NCBI GenBank assembly: GCA_022925895.1
Contig: JAKSYS010000081.1
Location: 69,501-133,500 of the forward strand
Direction of reading: 5' to 3'
From: Fragilaria crotonensis
Taxonomy: Eukaryota > Bacillariophyta > Fragilariophyceae > Fragilariales > Fragilariaceae
DNA: 64,000 bases
Shown here one piece after another: positions 10,068-20,159 of the stretch; position 1 is the first letter of the stretch; every line of letters starts with the position of its first letter. The translations under genes and the position numbers were made by a program. Under the pieces are notes generated by a model that searched no databases, was not told the origin of the DNA, and was given only the letters and a program-made list of their open reading frames with translations.

Positions 10068-11333
10068 ATGCAGGCCTCTTGCATCCTCCGTGCTGATGAT
10101 AATTGCTACTACGATGCTTTTGCGCGAATCAAGGATCACATTAACTCACTTCGTTTTTTATTCGGAACGTTTTTTGATGATCGCGAAACCAGGGAAGCGA
10201 AGTGGAATCACCGCCGCATTAACTGGGAAGCTCATGTTCTCCAGTTACAACATGAGAATTTGTTCAAGAGAACATACCGCATGTCCTTGCAAGCATTTGA
10301 AAAGCTTACTCATGTACTGGGAAAAGACATCGTTATTGATGAAGTTCATTGCCCAGTGCTCGAGCACATTCCTCCTGAGATTGTCGTTGCTGTCGGAATA
10401 CGATACCTCAGCGGTGGAAAATGCTTGGATCTGAAGACAGCGTATGGTCTCAGTTTGTCATCAGTTTACAGGTGCAGGGATTTATTTATATTGGCTGTAA
10501 ATCGGTGTCCAGAACTGGATATAAGGATGCCTGCAACACGTGCCGATATGGAGAAGGTTGCCAAGGATTTTGCTGCAGTAAGTACTGGCAACTTGGTGAG
10601 AGGATGTGTTGGATGTATCGATGGCTTTCTGGCTATTACAAAACGACCGACAATGAAGGAGTCCATGGGTAAACCGGGTGCCTTCTTTTCTGGACATTAT
10701 GGAGTATTTGGGTTGAATGTTCAAGCGGTCTGTGACATCAAATGTCGTTTCCAGTTCTTTGGGGTTGTTGCACCTGGAAAATGCGGCGACCAGGTAGCTT
10801 TTGAGCGGACGCCCCTGTTTCAATACGTGAAGCACCTTCCTGACGGATACTACATCATTGGCGATGCCGCCTATTCGGTAGGAGAAAAAATGTTGACTCC
10901 ATTCACCGGCGGCCATCGCAATGATCCAACCAAAGATGCCTACAATTTCTTTTTAAGCCAGATGCGAATTCGCATCGAAATGTCGTTTGGTCTGCTAACC
11001 AACAAGTGGCGGATCCTGCAGACGCCAATGCAGACCTCCCTTCAATTCTCAAGTGAGATCGTGATGGCGTGTGGGCGTTTACACAACTACTGCATAGACG
11101 AGGATGGAGAACATAAAGGAAACACCGAAACAATTCTTGCAGGTATTGAACCTAACCGTCGTGCACCATTTGGATGGGGATACACGCCTACAATCCGAAA
11201 GTATCGAAGCATTCCTGGTACAAGTATCATGAGGGATATGCTATTACGTAAAGTGACGCAGCAAGGAATGCGACGTCCGCCTGGAAATCTTGTTAGGCGT
11301 CGCTATGAACTACATGAAGTGGGGTTAATGTAG
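10068..11333 (+). CDS. PIF/Harbinger DDE transposase
   Basis: A single uninterrupted 421-residue ORF starting at the first in-frame ATG (10068). It catalyses cut-and-paste transposition of the surrounding element. The catalytic triad can be assigned to D185 (GCVGCIDGF), D266 (IIGDAAYS) and E304 (RIRIEMSFG), matching the DDE_Tnp_4 nuclease fold of Harbinger transposases. Typical flanking motifs are GHYGVFGLNVQAVCD and the C-terminal ACGRLHNYCID. Residues about 75-150 form the helical region before the nuclease, including a Leu/Gly-rich IRYLSGGKCLDL segment. The same family occurs as a pseudogene at 56052-57416. No frameshift or premature stop is visible, so it may be functional. It is convergent with the accessory gene at 11388-13068, with about 55 bp between stops. 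Confidence 0.93.
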   Translation: MQASCILRADDNCYYDAFARIKDHINSLRFLFGTFFDDRETREAKWNHRRINWEAHVLQLQHENLFKRTYRMSLQAFEKLTHVLGKDIVIDEVHCPVLEHIPPEIVVAVGIRYLSGGKCLDLKTAYGLSLSSVYRCRDLFILAVNRCPELDIRMPATRADMEKVAKDFAAVSTGNLVRGCVGCIDGFLAITKRPTMKESMGKPGAFFSGHYGVFGLNVQAVCDIKCRFQFFGVVAPGKCGDQVAFERTPLFQYVKHLPDGYYIIGDAAYSVGEKMLTPFTGGHRNDPTKDAYNFFLSQMRIRIEMSFGLLTNKWRILQTPMQTSLQFSSEIVMACGRLHNYCIDEDGEHKGNTETILAGIEPNRRAPFGWGYTPTIRKYRSIPGTSIMRDMLLRKVTQQGMRRPPGNLVRRRYELHEVGLM

Positions 11334-11387
11334 AAGAAGCTACAAGTGCTAGTAGTAGTATACTTAATACTTTAATAGCCACTCACT

Positions 11388-13068
11388 TTATAACTTGTCC
11401 TCGTCATCACTAGCATACACGAGAGCTGTGAGTGTCCTCTGTTTTTTCCTCAGTTTCTTGATTTGATTACAAACAAACTCTTTCTCCGAATCTGAATCTA
11501 CGTCCGAGTCAAAAGCCTTCAACTCATTTTTCTTCATGACCAACATTTCTTCGACCGTTTTCAACTCCACAGTCAATGCCAATCGCTCATCCCTAACATG
11601 CTTCTCCTTCTGCTGGGCAGCCGCCTCGATTTGTAGCTTCTCCAAGGTATGCAAATGCGACTCAAGAAGGTGAACTTTGGTTGCGTTGACAAGCCCTGCT
11701 TTACCAGCAGGAGTATTCCTAGAACTCGTACTGCTTGGAGTACTCATTGCCCTCCTCTGTCGCATGATAGCAATAGGAGGAGAAAGGATGGACGAAACCT
11801 CGTCGTCGGCAGCGCTGCTACCGTTTGAAATTGTGGAATCAGCATCATCCAGTTCGCTGTTGATGCCTTGGTTGGTCGTAGCAGCACTGACGCGGAATAC
11901 GGCAGCACTTAACTTCGGCACAGCAAGATACGATAGATGTGGGATATCAACCAACCACAAATGGTAATAATAGACGTACGGTCGCGAACCGACAAACTGA
12001 TGAAAGTCCGCATGATTTCCTGTTTTGATATGATGAAGCAGAAGGTGAGAAGAAAGGCGCGAATGCTTTACTCTTGAGTACTAGCAGATTTGCTGATTGT
12101 TACGTACCTGAGGTTTTGTTATTTCTAAACGCAACGTTATACCAATGCACTACGTACTCCAAAACGTTGCACAGATCTTCCGACGTAAGGATATCAAATT
12201 CACTGGCATATTGGTCTGTAATACCGCAGTCATTGAGATATTCATTGTCAAAGCCAATGTAGTTAATTGCAATGTTCTCTGCCGAGTTGTCAAGGTAGGT
12301 AACCAAAAGCTTGTCATATGTGGGCTTGTTTGCAAACTTCTTCCTTGCGTCGAGTTCCCGAATGGTAGGACTGGAACCCATGTTGACAATGTCTACTCGG
12401 TTCCTCTCATCAAACCAAACGTTGATGGCTCTATAGTATGTTCCATCGATCGTAACTGAAGATGGCACGGTGCTCTTGTTACATGTTTTTGGCTTCTTGC
12501 TGGATGGAGACGGCTCGATTGCCAACAGGAGGTTCTTTCCCCGCCTCTTCTTGTTTGTCGTCTCATTTGCCAATGAAGCGGCGGCTTTGGCCGTGGTTGA
12601 CCGTGTCACTGGGGATGATGCAGCTGGCATTTTGGAATCATCTTCACTGGAATCGGAATAGAGCTGGGAATTATCAGCATCGACATGCAGTCTAGTATCA
12701 TGTAGTGGTGACTCGTCCCCAACATTTTCATCATCATACTGGTCCCTCTCCACAAATTCGTTCTTTTTTCGTTCCCAAAGCAAGCTCACCATTTCATCAC
12801 GCCTCCTGTTCTTGTACCCTGATATCTTGAATTTGGAACAGAGCGCACGTAGATGCTTCATGTTCCATGATTCTAAAGGCTTTGAATCAATTGATTCGAT
12901 GCTCTCACAATCCGCAGAAAGCACGATGCTGTCCAGAGTAACGATTCTTGTCCACTCGTTGAATGCCGCATCGGCATTATTCTTTCTCTCGGCCTTCTTC
13001 TTCTTCAGCAACATCATGTGATGCTGCTTTGCAGCAGTGATCTCCGACTCTTGCAGGGCACCATCCAT
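11388..13068 (-). CDS. Harbinger accessory protein, SAP-like plus a conserved unnamed domain
   Basis: Two probable exons, 13068 to about 12104 and about 11886 to 11388, joined by an intron with donor in CAGGTACGTAAC and acceptor CGCGTCAG; about 487 residues. I do not recognise it as the usual Harbinger Myb-like ORF. Residues about 70-100 resemble a SAP DNA-binding motif (LRALCSKFKISGYKNRRRDE). An acidic linker and a Lys/Arg cluster (NKKRRGK) follow. Residues about 210-320 form a domain with YRAINVWFDERNR, DNEYLNDC and VLEYVVHWYNVAF. The C-terminal exon is coiled-coil-like and acidic. The same domain occurs in the accessory gene of Harbinger-2 at 54028-55912. By analogy with Myb partners it may bind DNA or carry the transposase into the nucleus; that is inference. 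The start is the first ATG; the exact intron ends are uncertain. Confidence 0.75.
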
Positions 13069-13269
13069 GCTGATCGATACGAGCCACAACCTAGTTATGA
13101 CGACTAGTACTATGCATTACGAACGTCGTTGGGAGCAGTATGCATAGAATGTGATGGAGCGGACCATACAAGAGCGAGCACATTACAAATGTTTTTTGGA
13201 TGATTATCCACATGGACATATAAAAGTATAAAGAGTTGAGGGGCAGTATCATACGACATTATACATGTG

Positions 13270-13334
13270 GTAGGATGCGAGAGGTGCGTCCACCCCTGTT
13301 TGCAAACAGGGGTGGAGGCACCCCTTGCCTCCTA
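13270..13334. repeat. Subterminal imperfect palindrome of Harbinger-1
   Basis: A perfect 28-nt palindrome (13289-13316, core CCCCTGTTTGCAAACAGGGG) is extended by GGTGC/GCACC and GTAGGA/TCCTAC arms. It lies just inside the right TIR and may be a transposase-binding or replication-sensitive structure. The left end has no equivalent of this length. Confidence 0.8.
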
Positions 13335-13407
13335 CCATTTTCCGGGTTTTTTCTCATATTTAACGTTCTGTTACCAACAAATGACAAATTGTCCCAAAAT
13401 AGTGCTG

Positions 13408-13434
13408 AGGTAGGAGGGGAGTTAACAACGGGCC
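13408..13434 (-). repeat. Harbinger-1 right TIR
   Basis: Reverse complement of the left TIR with a single mismatch; followed directly by the TTA duplication. Confidence 0.95.
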
Positions 13435-13437
13435 TTA

Positions 13438-13990
13438 AGTTTTCTCAAACTTTCTTAAGAAACGTTATTAAGCAGGTTTGAGTTGCTAAATTAATAGTAA
13501 ATGATCTACGTGAATCTGGTACCAATATTCCGCTTTCTTAAATTATCTTAAATAATCTCAAACTTTCTCAATCGGACAAGAGAAAAAAGAAGTTTATCAT
13601 ATTTTCTTAAATTTTCTCATTCTTTCTCAACTCTACTTAACGCAAGATTCCTATCTATAACTCTTGCTCCAAAACAATTTGTCCGAACGATGGTCTGACA
13701 AAAAGCACAAAAGAAGATCACCATAGTGTGGAACAAGCTCGGGTGTAAGAAGTTTTAGGTGACTTTTGGTTGGACACAAATCCTTAATGGCCAATCAAAT
13801 TATATATTGTCGTTCTCGATTTGTACATAAAGTCTCTGAGGTGTGTCACGTTTTGACGTTTTGACATGGGATCTCATCGTGAATTACTGAATTTCTTGTT
13901 GAGACTTCGGTACGCATGACACAATCGACCAACCCTGTACGATACTCCAGTACGTACTCTAGTACACGATTTAGAAGGAATTCCGGAACC
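13438..13990. other. Non-coding flank with TTTCTCAAA-type short repeats
   Basis: 13438-13640 is rich in TTTTCTCAAACTTTCTTAAG-like motifs, reminiscent of the GAGAAGAAAT repeats at 35540-35790. The remainder up to the CHCH gene should hold its promoter. No ORF or RNA gene is recognised. Confidence 0.4.
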
Positions 13991-14013
13991 TCCTGGTGTC
14001 TCCTCCTGCACGC

Positions 14014-14382
14014 ATGGAGATGAACTCAAACAACAACTATTGTCGCTCTTTTTTATTCCAACATCAGTTCACGAAGGCGACACACAAGCGATCTGAGTAC
14101 GATAAGCACCAGCTTTCCTCCTCGTTTATAATGCAGAAGGCTCATGGCGAGAACAGGAAAATTGAAGAAGGCCCATGTGCCGTTGAATTTGAACTCGTCG
14201 CACAGTGTGCACAGCACAAGGGGCTGAAAGATCCGAAGGTACGAGCATCTTGCAAGTTTCTGAGTGTGAACCAGGTACTTTCAGCTGACTTATCCACACA
14301 GAGAAAGCTGGAATCCTGCCCAAGTGAAACCGATCGCCTGATCAGATGTATCAACAAGCATCCCAAGTTCCTCTACACTTGA
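14014..14382 (+). CDS. Twin-CX9C (CHCH) mitochondrial intermembrane-space protein
   Basis: The protein has two CX9C motifs, CAVEFELVAQC and CPSETDRLIRC, diagnostic of small CHCH proteins that are oxidised by Mia40 in the mitochondrial intermembrane space. Many act in cytochrome oxidase assembly. A 63-nt GT-AG intron (14239-14301) lies between the motifs. It has no stop and keeps frame, so an unspliced reading is also open, but splicing gives the normal short spacing (KGLKDPK joined to RKLESC). The upstream ATG at 14014 gives about 101 residues; the ATG at 14131 (MQKAHGENRK) gives 62 and is the more usual size. The gene ends 75 bp before the convergent IF-2 stop. Which CHCH subfamily is not decidable here. 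Confidence 0.7.
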   Translation: MEMNSNNNYCRSFLFQHQFTKATHKRSEYDKHQLSSSFIMQKAHGENRKIEEGPCAVEFELVAQCAQHKGLKDPKVRASCKFLSVNQVLSADLSTQRKLESCPSETDRLIRCINKHPKFLYT

Positions 14383-14457
14383 ATTAATCAACATTTTCCG
14401 GTAGGTAGGAAAAGAACATTTAACAACGTTTGACCTATTACCCGCCTAGCAGCAACC

Positions 14458-17400
14458 CTACATGACGACGTAGCATTCAATTACATCACCTGCTTCGTAG
14501 TCTTCAAAGTCTACGAGACCAATACCGCATTCATTACCTTCTTCAATGCGATCAGCTTCTGACTTGAAGTTCCGAAGACTCTTGACCTTCGACTCGACCA
14601 AGATCTTGTCACCCCTCATAACACGGACGTTCGCACCCTTACGGAGATACCCATCAGTGCAACGGCTGCCAGCAATGTTTCCGGTGCCACCGATATTGAA
14701 AACTTCCTGCACAGTGGCCGAACCAACGTACTCTCCATCCGGTGTTGGAGAAAGAACCTCTTGCATCCTCGATTCGATTGACTCGATGGCATCATAGCTG
14801 CCATTCATGTGTTAGACTTGTCATTCATTCGCTCAGAAAATTCCCATTAACTCTCACTCACATGATACTCCAGTATTCGATAGGAACCCCATTCATCCGA
14901 GCATCTTCCATAGCGTCGAGCGACGCAGCAACGCCGAAAGCGAGGACTGTTGTTCCAGGAGTAACGCTTGCAATGGCGATGTCGCTCTTTGTAACTTCGC
15001 CCGTCTCGCTCACAAGGACCTTAACAGACACGATGGCCTCGTCGTCCTCGCACTTCAATTCACGCAGAGCACGAGTCAAAGCCTCAGCAGATCCTTGAAC
15101 GTCCGACTTGACGACCACGCACATTTCACGACGTTCCTTGTTTGTACCACCACCGAATGTTGCAGCGACAGAGCTCATTAAGCCAGACTGGTATTTGATG
15201 GAATCGTACTCACGGGCAATCCTGCGTTCGGGACATGATCAGATCGCCGCCTATTGTTTTTGTGCTACAATGAACATCACTTCACTTACCTTTGACGGTT
15301 TTCCGCCAGTTCTCTCGCGGCTTGCTCACTATCCACAACAACAAGCAAGTCACCCGCGGATGGAACGCCGTCAAACCCCACCACATTGATAGGGATGCTG
15401 GGGCCAGCTTCTTTGTATCGTGTTTTACCATCAGACCCAATCAGAGCACGAACTTTTCCATATGTTGAACCGGCGACGAAATGGTCCCCAATTCTGATCG
15501 TGCCCTTCTGAATAAGAGTTGTAGCGATAGTTCCGAGGCCACGCTGAACACGAGCCTCAACTACAGCTCCCTGTGCATTCCTATTTGGGTTGGCCTTCAA
15601 GTCTTGCAATTCTGCCTGAAGCATAACTTTGTCCAGGAGGTCATCAAGGTTCATACCTGTTTTGGCACTTATTTCAGAACATAACACATCACCACCGAGA
15701 GGCTCAAGCAAGATATCATAGCTTGTCAAATCAGACATAACTCTTGAGGGATCGGCAGTTTCCAAATCACACTTATTGATAGCCACGACTAGCGGGACGC
15801 CAGCTTGGCGGGCGCAAACAATGGAATCAGCAGTCTGCTCTTTCACACCATCGTCGGCAGCCACGACGAGGATCACAATATCGGTAATGTTAGCACCGCG
15901 TTCGCGCATGTCCGTAAAAGCAGCGTGGCCGGGAGTGTCGATGAATGTGATCACATTGCCCTGATGCTCGACTTGGTAAGCAGCAATGTGCTGCGTGATT
16001 CCACCAGCTTCTGTAGCAGTTACTTTCGTGTGTCTAATGGCATCCAACAGCGAAGTCTTGCCATGATCAACATGCCCCATAATTGTGACGACAGGGGGGC
16101 GGCGCTCAAGGTCCTGGGGGTCATCCTCATCGGCGGCGAAACCGAGAGTCAGTGCACTTTCTTCGTCTTGGTCACTTATGAAGGAAGCAAGATTTGTTAG
16201 AAAAGAACGTCCTAGCTGCCATGCCGGATCAGCTTTCGTATCTTACAATTCATCGTCAGCATCGTCGTCCTCTTCAGTCCCATCAACAATTTTTCCGAAC
16301 CCTTCCGCGACAACCACACACGTCGCTTGATCCAACGTCTGGGTCATCGAGGCCATGACCCCACAGTCCGTCATGAGATACTTGATAACGGACACAGGTT
16401 TCTCATCGATGCAGGCAGCGAGCTCAGATACCGTCATGGGTCCACTGAACGCTGTTAGTACATCTCGGATTGTCCGATGGGCACCACACGTTCATAGATC
16501 AACTTACTCAGGGAGATAAACAGTTTTCCTCTCAATTGCCGCTTCTTCCTTGGCAGCTTTCTGAGAAGACCTATCACGACGTCGTAACGAGCCACGGCGA
16601 CCATTAATTTCGGCAGTCCTACCCTTCTTACCAGTACCAATCCTCAACGATGTCTTCCTGTTTGCTGCGTCATCTGCTCCCTTCTTCCATTCTTTTGCAG
16701 CGGGCTTCTCTTTACCCCCAACGACCCTCCTCAGTCGTCTAGCGTCTACGGATCCATCGCCAACAACGGGTCTAACAATCTCCCCATCGCCGCCAATGCT
16801 TCCAACTGGTCGTCTGCTAGCAGCACCAGCAGGACTAGGACGCGATGGCAGTCCACTTCTCGGAGCACCTTCTCTCGAACGTGGTTGATACCCGTCCTGC
16901 TGGGGTGGTCGGGGTGGTCTCACCACCGCTACTCTTTGGAGCTTGAGCGGATTCTCGAGCTTCATAGCTGGGCCACCCCCTCCATTAACTCCAGGACCTC
17001 CATGTCCGCCTCCTGATGGTGAAGGTGAGGAGACGAGAGGACAAATTGCAATTCGACACAAGCGCTACAACGCACCTTGACGGGTGGGCGGTCCGCCCTG
17101 TCGCCACGCTCCACCCTGCGGTGGGCTATCCCTTCGCGGTCCATCTCTGCGAGGGGGCCCATCACGACGAGGTGCATCTCTTCTTGGAGGCCTCTCGTCC
17201 CTCCTTAAGCGCGACGGTCTCTCTAGATCGGACGATCCCCTCGTGGTATCATCTGACACCAAACTGCCATCAACACTACTGTCGCTGGACGAGAGTAATC
17301 CACTGTTTCCACTGCAGCAGCAAAACAAATGGTCAGATGGCATTTCGACTATCACCGGGAGCCAACCGAAAGGGTCAAAACATGAGGGATGGAAGTGGTT

Positions 17401-17547
17401 TACGTATGCTTACAATGATTTCTGTCTCCACACGGCCTCCGGGAGCAATCCTTGTCTCACCCATCCCGTATGCGGTTTCCCCACAAAGGATGCCACCAAA
17501 ACGAGGCGCGAGGCCAAAAGAACCAGGAAGACAAACGACTTTTTCAT
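14458..17547 (-). CDS. infB: Plastid-targeted translation initiation factor IF-2 (nuclear, 7 exons)
   Basis: Exons by GT-AG junctions: 17547-17414, 17311-17076, 17012-16508, 16444-16247, 16174-15290, 15221-14862, 14797-14458. The sum is 2658 nt, giving 885 residues with every junction in frame. IF-2 is the GTPase that places initiator fMet-tRNA on the small subunit of bacterial-type ribosomes. Residues 1-20 are a hydrophobic signal peptide (KKSFVFLVLLASRL) followed by VLVASFVG, an ASAFAP-like cleavage motif indicating import into a secondary plastid. Next comes an Arg/Pro/Gly-rich linker, then the IF-2 N-terminal helical domain (MTVSELAAC.., exon 4). The G domain has G1 GHVDHGKT at about 391, G3 DTPGH at 437 and NKCD at 491. 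Domains II-IV end with SLRNFKSEADRI and a C-terminal GDVIECYVVM. Length and domain order are normal. Mitochondrial targeting is the alternative but fits the N-terminus less well. Confidence 0.92.
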
Positions 17548-17559
17548 CCTGTATCCGCG

Positions 17560-18350
17560 TGCAGAGCTGTGACTTGCGACCGCGTGTGTTGACTCGACGT
17601 AGCTTCAAAAATACTATTCAAGGTGGTCCTGCTAGTTCGAGGTATATCTCGTTTATAGTCCAGTGTCTTTTCACGAAGTCACTTCGATGATGCTACTACA
17701 CAGCTTCTCGGCGCAAGATGTGATGATGTGTGAGATGCCAGGTGCTGAGATGCTGGGTCGACTGCAATTTGTCAGGATTAATACGACGTAGTATGGTACT
17801 TGTAGTGGAGATATTGTTTGTTCGCTTGCGGGCCGCGCAGCCGCGCAATCTGAGTGAAGTGATTGACGTAGTACCAGGTACTTGTAACTTGCCGTCGACA
17901 GTCGACAGAGTTTTTCCATGGCTCTGGTGTGCCCGGTGCCTCGCACGAGTGGAGTGTGGACACCTGAGAGCCTGAGAGCTCTGATTAGGGACTGTATGCA
18001 TATATGGTGAGTACTTGGGTACTTCAGAGAACAGTACAGTACTTGTAAACCCGGTACTCGAGTACCAGTAGCCAGTACCAGATACGCACTCCCAAATCGT
18101 CTGCTGATCCGAAGGTCCTGCCGTCCTGTCCTGCCCATTGCCCATGCGCACCCATGCTCCCATGCACGTTCAAGCCGTCAAGTTTGGGGCAGTTGCGTTT
18201 GCGCGCCAGGCATGCTCCGATTTGCATTATGCGAGAATTTTAGCCATGGTGCTGATCCATCCGAGCCTGCAAGGTTGTTTTGTTATGAGCAAATTTTCTT
18301 TACAGTACTAAGCAAATTCAGTAGGCAAATTTGATTATAATAAGCAATTT
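17560..18350. other. IF-2 upstream region
   Basis: No supportable gene. Several overlapping minus-strand open frames (17671-18227) lack domains. The stretch should include the IF-2 promoter. Short GTAC-containing palindromes (for example around 18050-18085) are present but of unknown meaning. Confidence 0.4.
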
Positions 18351-18351
18351 C

Positions 18352-19398
18352 TTTGCTCTAAGGCCAATGCTTACGGGATTTGACAAATAACAAAACAAAC
18401 CCGACGTCGTGGTTTGTGTGACGTTTTGTAAAATCAAATGCTTACGTGACGACACGATTTGCAAAACAAACCACATCATATAGTATATACAATCATGTAT
18501 ACCGCATATGTCAATTACTTTCGATACCTCCCTCGTCAATTTGCGTGGAAACAGTACAAAAACAAGGAGATGCGATACCGGACATCCCAAACTTAAGAAA
18601 GACCTATTTCCCTATTTCACATACAGTATATCGTAGTACTACGTAGTACTGCAGTACACTACCGGTAGAAGTAAAAACAAGTCCGAGTTGTTGCTATAGG
18701 TACGTCAACACGGAAAGCTTCAATCCAAGTCAACTGCCATCGTAATGGTGGTGCGAGACTATGCATACGAGTTCGCCAATCGTTTCGCTTCTTTGTAACG
18801 AATCATCAGAGGGTTTGCATGCTTTCTCTGCATATCTCGGAACATGTATGTTCCATACGTCCCAACACATGGCCAACAACGATTACAATGAGAATAAAAG
18901 CTGGCATGAGATTGTGATTCACCGAGTCCTTCGGAGACTGTCTTGAGAGGCTGAGCGAGAACTAACAATTCCAACAACCATGAAGCGTCCGCGCGAGTCA
19001 TATCATGATTAGCGCCAAACATGCCCTGGACCATAAAGTTGGTCACCTCATCCGCCATCTCGTCGCCACCATCCGAACAGTCAAGGTAGTCCGCCGATCT
19101 CGAAAGCCGATGAGCGACAACAATGGCGTGCTATGGATCCATCTCCCAATACCAACCCTGCGGTGCCGGCTGATTTCTTCCACCCATGTTTTTCTTCGAG
19201 ACCTAAATCGCACGAGCAGCTCTCCAGAAACGTACATGACGCTAACCGGTCGGACAACTTCTGTGATGGGAATCATGTTGACGCCGGCATACTCAAGGTC
19301 TTCAACCCCTGATCCGATGAATGTGTTTGCAGCCTTGTAAATGGTGCGCCCTTCTCGTCAACAATTATAATAGCAGCCAATCAGTAGAGATCATCCAT

Positions 19399-19429
<31 letters not shown>

Positions 19430-20060
19430 ACCCAAACTATCCGCTGCCAGTTCACAAGCAGATATGTGCTCGTCATCACCGTTCTCGAGCCACTCAACCT
19501 TTGCCGCTGCTCCCCAACTGGGATAAAATTCTCAGCGGCACCTTTCAGATACTTCATGCGTTTTGTTTTGTTCGGTTCTTCGCTACGAAAGAACCTGGCA
19601 AGTCGTTCGTTCAATAATGCCTCGAATAATCTACATCGTGAGGCAGCGCAAGCAGATCTTTCTCAAACGTATCTTGACTTGGTCCACTGGCGCATTCTTA
19701 ACACAAAGACCCTCCATTTGATAAACAAAGCACCCATGATCAATCAGACGAGGGATGTTGACTTTATTGTTGCGAGGCTGCGTGCCAAAACGAAATTCGA
19801 AGGGTTTGTAGCGGTGCTGCGAGTAAAACCGAAATTCGAATGGTTTGTTTTGTAAATATGCATTCCGGGGTACTTCTACAAACGCAGCGTCCTCGTTTGT
19901 AAAAGTATTTAGTATTTGTACAAACCCGGAATTGCAAACGCAGACGTCTGGTTTGTTTTGTTTAAGGTGCCTGTAAGCATTGGAATTCTACAAAGAAAGA
20001 GGTCCCGTTTGTTTTGTTCGAGTTTTGGCTTGCCTGTAAGCATTGGCCTAAGCAAATTTT
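18352..20060. mobile_element. Inverted-repeat-bounded segment of unknown class
   Basis: GGCCAATGCTTAC at 18361-18373 has its inverted copy GTAAGCATTGGCC at 20037-20049. The similarity spreads into AACAAAACAAAC-rich flanks and further TGCTTAC/GTAAGCA copies on each side (18440s and 19973s). This pattern of terminal plus subterminal inverted repeats suggests a DNA transposon of about 1.7 kb. It contains minus-strand open frames (19276-19043, 19058-18759 and 19614-19381) and a simple ATC repeat (19396-19430, coding for Asp if translated on minus). I do not recognise these proteins. No target duplication was identified. Confidence 0.45.
18759..19614 (-). other. Unrecognised open frames, possibly a decayed gene
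   Basis: Three minus-strand open stretches (19614-19381, 19276-19043, 19058-18759) might be exons or fragments of one gene. The first carries a Lys/Arg-rich start and ends in an Asp run; the last contains a Met/Ala/Leu-rich helix and a Cys pair (CNRCWPC). No family motif was recognised, and frames are not connected by obvious splice sites. They lie within an inverted-repeat-bounded segment, so they may be transposon-encoded. Treat them as hypothetical. Confidence 0.25.
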
Positions 20061-20159
20061 GTTTAGGTGTTCAAAACCTACCCATAGTCTTTGTCAATTA
20101 AATTCTAGGGGAAATGGCTTTTGTACCTTTTATCAATTCCAAAGACGGAAAACACCTGT

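Larger units (their letters stand above)
9646..13434 (+). mobile_element. PIF/Harbinger DNA transposon, apparently complete (Harbinger-1)
   Basis: A 3789-bp element with 27-bp terminal inverted repeats GGCCCGTTGTTAACTCCC.. (9646-9672 and 13408-13434), one mismatch between arms. It is flanked by TTA target duplications at 9643-9645 and 13435-13437, the TWA type typical of PIF/Harbinger. It carries an intact DDE transposase (+) and a convergent accessory gene (-). An extended imperfect palindrome lies at 13270-13334. Open reading frames and matching TIRs suggest recent or continuing mobility. Confidence 0.95.

Noticed and set aside
17671-18227. Overlapping minus-strand open frames upstream of IF-2
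   Set aside because: Three frames are open at once over the same DNA, none has a domain, and the region is the expected promoter side of the IF-2 gene.
19381-19614. Protein with a run of Asp at its C-terminus, at first read as an acidic nuclear protein
   Set aside because: The Asp run is a simple ATC microsatellite read on the minus strand; the remainder is short and unassigned.
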